A stretch of DNA of 64,000 bases from Batillaria attramentaria. Its lineage: Eukaryota; Mollusca; Gastropoda; Batillariidae. The first letter of the stretch is position 1. Each line of letters begins with the position of its first letter. The position numbers and the translations under genes are program-made. Shown piece after piece: positions 61,187 through 64,000 of this stretch. Under the pieces are notes generated by a model that did not search any database, was not told the origin of the DNA, and saw nothing but the letters and a program-made list of their open reading frames with translations. The stretch covers positions 1,663,501 through 1,727,500 of the forward strand of contig JACVVK020000057.1 of the NCBI GenBank assembly GCA_018292915.2, in the 5' to 3' direction.

Positions 61187-61586
61187 CTGTCACCGTGTTA
61201 CTATCTTGTCAGCAACTTTTATCAGACGGCGCAGGTTCGCGTTTATTTATACCACACCAGCCGCACTGCAGTTAGCAGGAAAACAAGAAATTCAGTTAGG
61301 AAACCCGCAAAATTACATGGCACTCCCTACACTGAAATACAATGCTTCAAATTCAGCACTTGTGCCGGGATTCTGGTGACCGTGAGGGGAGGGGAGCGGG
61401 TGTATGCGTGTCCAAAATATTGAACCCAGTTGGAGTGGACAGTGACTGGAGCCGGCGGTCCTATTCTAGGTGTGGAGTACAATCTGCCTCCCCGTCTTAC
61501 TACAAAACCTAAACATCTGTCCCTAAAAATACAGACACCTCCAACTCACCTTCTCTTCTGTCACGCTCGAATCCTTGCTGAGAGTT

Positions 61587-62092
61587 TTTTTTTTTTTTTT
61601 TTTTGCTGCCACATCTCTTTGCCGGCTCCAGTGGTGTTCCTCCCTAGTAACGGGTGGAATCCACGGAGGGCTCGGAAGTTGGGGCAATTTTTTTTTTTAT
61701 TATGCATGATGATGGAGATGAGGATGATGGTAAGATGATGCTATGGAGGTCCGTGTGGTTTGGGACTGCGGGACAGGGCCGCATTCCGCGCTTCCTGTCA
61801 TAAATATCCCGGCATTAACCAGGCCCGGGAACTACGGCACTTGCGGTGCCGGCCGTGTAATCATCCACATTATAAGACGTGTCATACCAAGGGAAGCACC
61901 CCCAAAGTCGCACCCGTAAAGTGGGTGAACCTCGGCTGTGTGGCAACAGCCTCCCCATTGGGCCAATAGCACACCCACTCTGGGTAGGAGCCGACCTAGG
62001 TAGGAAAAATCCCGCTTGCCTCGGCTGGGATTCGAACCCGGGATTCTCCCGGTCTATAGTCCGAAGTGCTAACCACTACACTACGGGGGCCG
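61587..62092 (-). mobile_element. SINE family A, copy 3
   Basis: Minus-oriented: poly-T at the left, tRNA-like head at the right (GGGTTCGAATCCCAGCCG on the minus strand). Flanked by TGAGAGTT at 61579-61586 and 62094-62101. The flanking DNA on both sides resembles another repeat (ACACCTGTCTCT, GGACGTTAAACCC), so it may be nested. Confidence 0.9.
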
Positions 62093-62631
62093 ATGAGAGT
62101 TAATTGGTTAATTTGTGAAAGGACGTTAAACCCTTCGAAACAGTCGAGTGCCTCCGCAACGTCGCGCTGTGACATGCGACCAATCTGGCTCCCCGTGATT
62201 CTGCAAAAACCAAAACACCTGTCTCTGGAGAAAAACAAACAAACAACAAAAACAGCCTCCCACTCAGCTTATTTCCTGTCGTGGTCGAGCAAGGGAAAGA
62301 GTGTCGCCGCAGAGTCGCGCCGCGAATGTCGGCAGGACCGAATTTTTGCCCCCCTTGTGTCGAATGCTGTGAAGGTGGCCGCAGGTTTGTCAACATGGCA
62401 GTCCAGGCTGTGGAGGATTAGCGGTGTGTGCACTTGCCAGGAACTGCTTCAGCGCGTGTCGCTGTTTTAGGAACAAATAAACAAACACTGATGCCGCTTC
62501 AACATGCTCAGTTTACGCCGTCAACCTCTCTCCCCAGCCCCACCCCCCACGGCCCCCACCATCCCTCACTGAAAAAACAAAACAAAAAATTGTGCTAAGC
62601 GAGTAACAGTTTACATCCTGCTGTCATCAGT

Positions 62632-62634
<3 letters not shown>

Positions 62635-62707
<73 letters not shown>
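62635..62707. repeat. (GT)n microsatellite
   Basis: About 72 bp of uninterrupted GT. Confidence 0.97.
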
Positions 62708-62709
<2 letters not shown>

Positions 62710-62930
62710 GGGCTGATGATCTGATCACACAATAACGAAGATCAAAAGCCCACAATACACTCAGTGAGCTGCAAGACTGTCGCGACTTGAGCTCTAGTAG
62801 TTTTAAAATAGCTGGTTGAAATGGAACCGGCTCAGGTTAATAATGTGTTACCGGTCGGGGATGCTCCGCATATTGCGCAATACTGAGACACACGTTGCCA
62901 GACCACTGCGAGAGAATCTCAGTCAACGGG

Positions 62931-62975
62931 AGTGTGTGTGTGCGTGCGCGCGTGCGTGCGTGTGCGTGTGTGCGC

Positions 62976-63008
<33 letters not shown>

Positions 63009-63040
63009 ACGGTGTGTGTGTGTGTGTGCCGGTGTGTGCC

Positions 63041-63094
<54 letters not shown>
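62931..63094. repeat. GT/GC compound microsatellite
   Basis: GT blocks with GCGC and CACGG interruptions, including a duplicated GTGTGCCG segment. Confidence 0.95.
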
Positions 63095-63095
<1 letters not shown>

Positions 63096-63099
63096 CGCA

Positions 63100-64000
63100 C
63101 TACACTACAGGCAGATTATATGTGTCAGTACGTGATGACATTCACAGACAGTGAATTTAGTCTCACTGACATGCATGGTTCCGCGTTAAACCTTCATTAA
63201 ACTGAGGTCTAGTCTACTACGGAGTATACATACAGTTTTATAAACATACAGTCTTACATGCATACCTACAGACACACGCATCAATGTCCGCTCCCATAAC
63301 CTATCCGTACTCGCTCAGGGAGGCCGCTCCAGCAGCTAAGATTGGTTGTACATGTACGGTACCGGGAAGCATGCAATCGTTACTACGCCTCTCTGTATGT
63401 ATCGGCTGTCTTGTCACGTTTATGTCACGCGTACCATGGGCCCTGCAGAGGAAATTTAATGTGCAGGAGACAGACTGAAAAGGACACGTCCTCAGTTTCG
63501 CCGGAAAGTGTGCTGATCAGTGCAAGAAATGCGCATGTGTCACAAACGATCGCGCCATCGTATCCAGATAGGTCACAGCTCAAGTATGATGTCTGTATTT
63601 TTACACTAGCTAAATTTGGAAATAGAATTCAGATCCAGATCTTTCAAGCAAGAGAAAAGAGATATGCCGCTGACTTCTTTCCAAGACTAAGCATTTGTGT
63701 TTCTCAGTCTGAAATTCGAGGCTACCCGGCATACTGTAAATTTTGACATCAAAACCACAATGTCTGTCCAACTGCACTTTTACAACAGTGACGTTTAGAT
63801 GCATATGACCCCTGAATCACCAAATTGCAGTGAGTATAAAAGGAAGATATTTCACTGCCATTAAAAATAAAATAATTCAGTTGGCAACAACGGAAAGACA
63901 GTTATTCCTCGGGTTCAGAGAACTGACTAGTCTTCGGCTGAACTATGTAGGTGGCGTAGTATCCAATAATTATTACAAAGTTACAGTACATGCACATTAA
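63100..64000. other. Intergenic, nothing recognised
   Basis: No coding exon, RNA gene or repeat family recognised up to the window end. Confidence 0.4.

Overview
This is a eukaryotic, animal-type window. Three genes are recognisable, all by protein-family motifs, and two of them are built from many short exons with standard splice signals. The rest is long AT-rich introns and intergenic DNA full of microsatellites, tRNA-derived SINEs, MITE-like elements, LINE remnants and homopolymer runs. The proteins are clearly metazoan but diverged from vertebrate forms. Together with the repeats (LINE tails of TTGAC units, SINEs with tRNA heads, a tandem-repeat element like those of bivalves), this suggests a lophotrochozoan, most likely a mollusc. 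The species assignment is an inference.

Layout. (1) 1-18.7 kb, minus strand: EIF4B, 16 exons, 674 codons plus stop, with every exon phase closing correctly. Two alternative first exons are visible. (2) 18.7-18.98 kb: a compact head-to-head promoter region. (3) 18.98-26.16 kb, plus strand: LZTFL1, 9 coding exons, 291 aa, with one apparent GC-AG intron. Its probable 3' UTR runs to AATAAA signals near 28.7 or 29.0 kb. (4) 29-51.7 kb: gene-poor, with an inverted-repeat element, CT/CA blocks, a 45-bp tandem array, a 5'-truncated LINE nested in a SINE with a 14-bp target-site duplication, and a second LINE 3' end whose UTR carries an expanded minisatellite interrupted by a probable solo LTR. (5) 52.56-53.39 kb, plus strand: a single-exon HEXIM gene with the basic region, the PYNTTQF motif and one cyclin T-binding coiled coil, followed by a repeat-poor AT-rich 3' UTR-like region. 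(6) 57-64 kb: intergenic, with SINEs and microsatellites.

Functional links. eIF4B stimulates the eIF4A helicase in cap-dependent translation. LZTFL1 regulates BBSome and ciliary traffic. HEXIM holds P-TEFb inactive on 7SK RNA. There is no operon-like relation; only EIF4B and LZTFL1 plausibly share a regulatory region.

Most interesting signals. A SINE in EIF4B has a target-site duplication that copies the exon 13 5' splice site exactly, leaving a poly-T/acceptor/donor arrangement ready for exonization. A set of seven MITE-like elements in four families share CAG...CTG-type termini and 6-bp target-site duplications, five of them perfect. A tandem-repeat element is framed by perfect 13-bp terminal inverted repeats and packed with palindromic TGACCTTGAC/GTCAAGGTCA sites.
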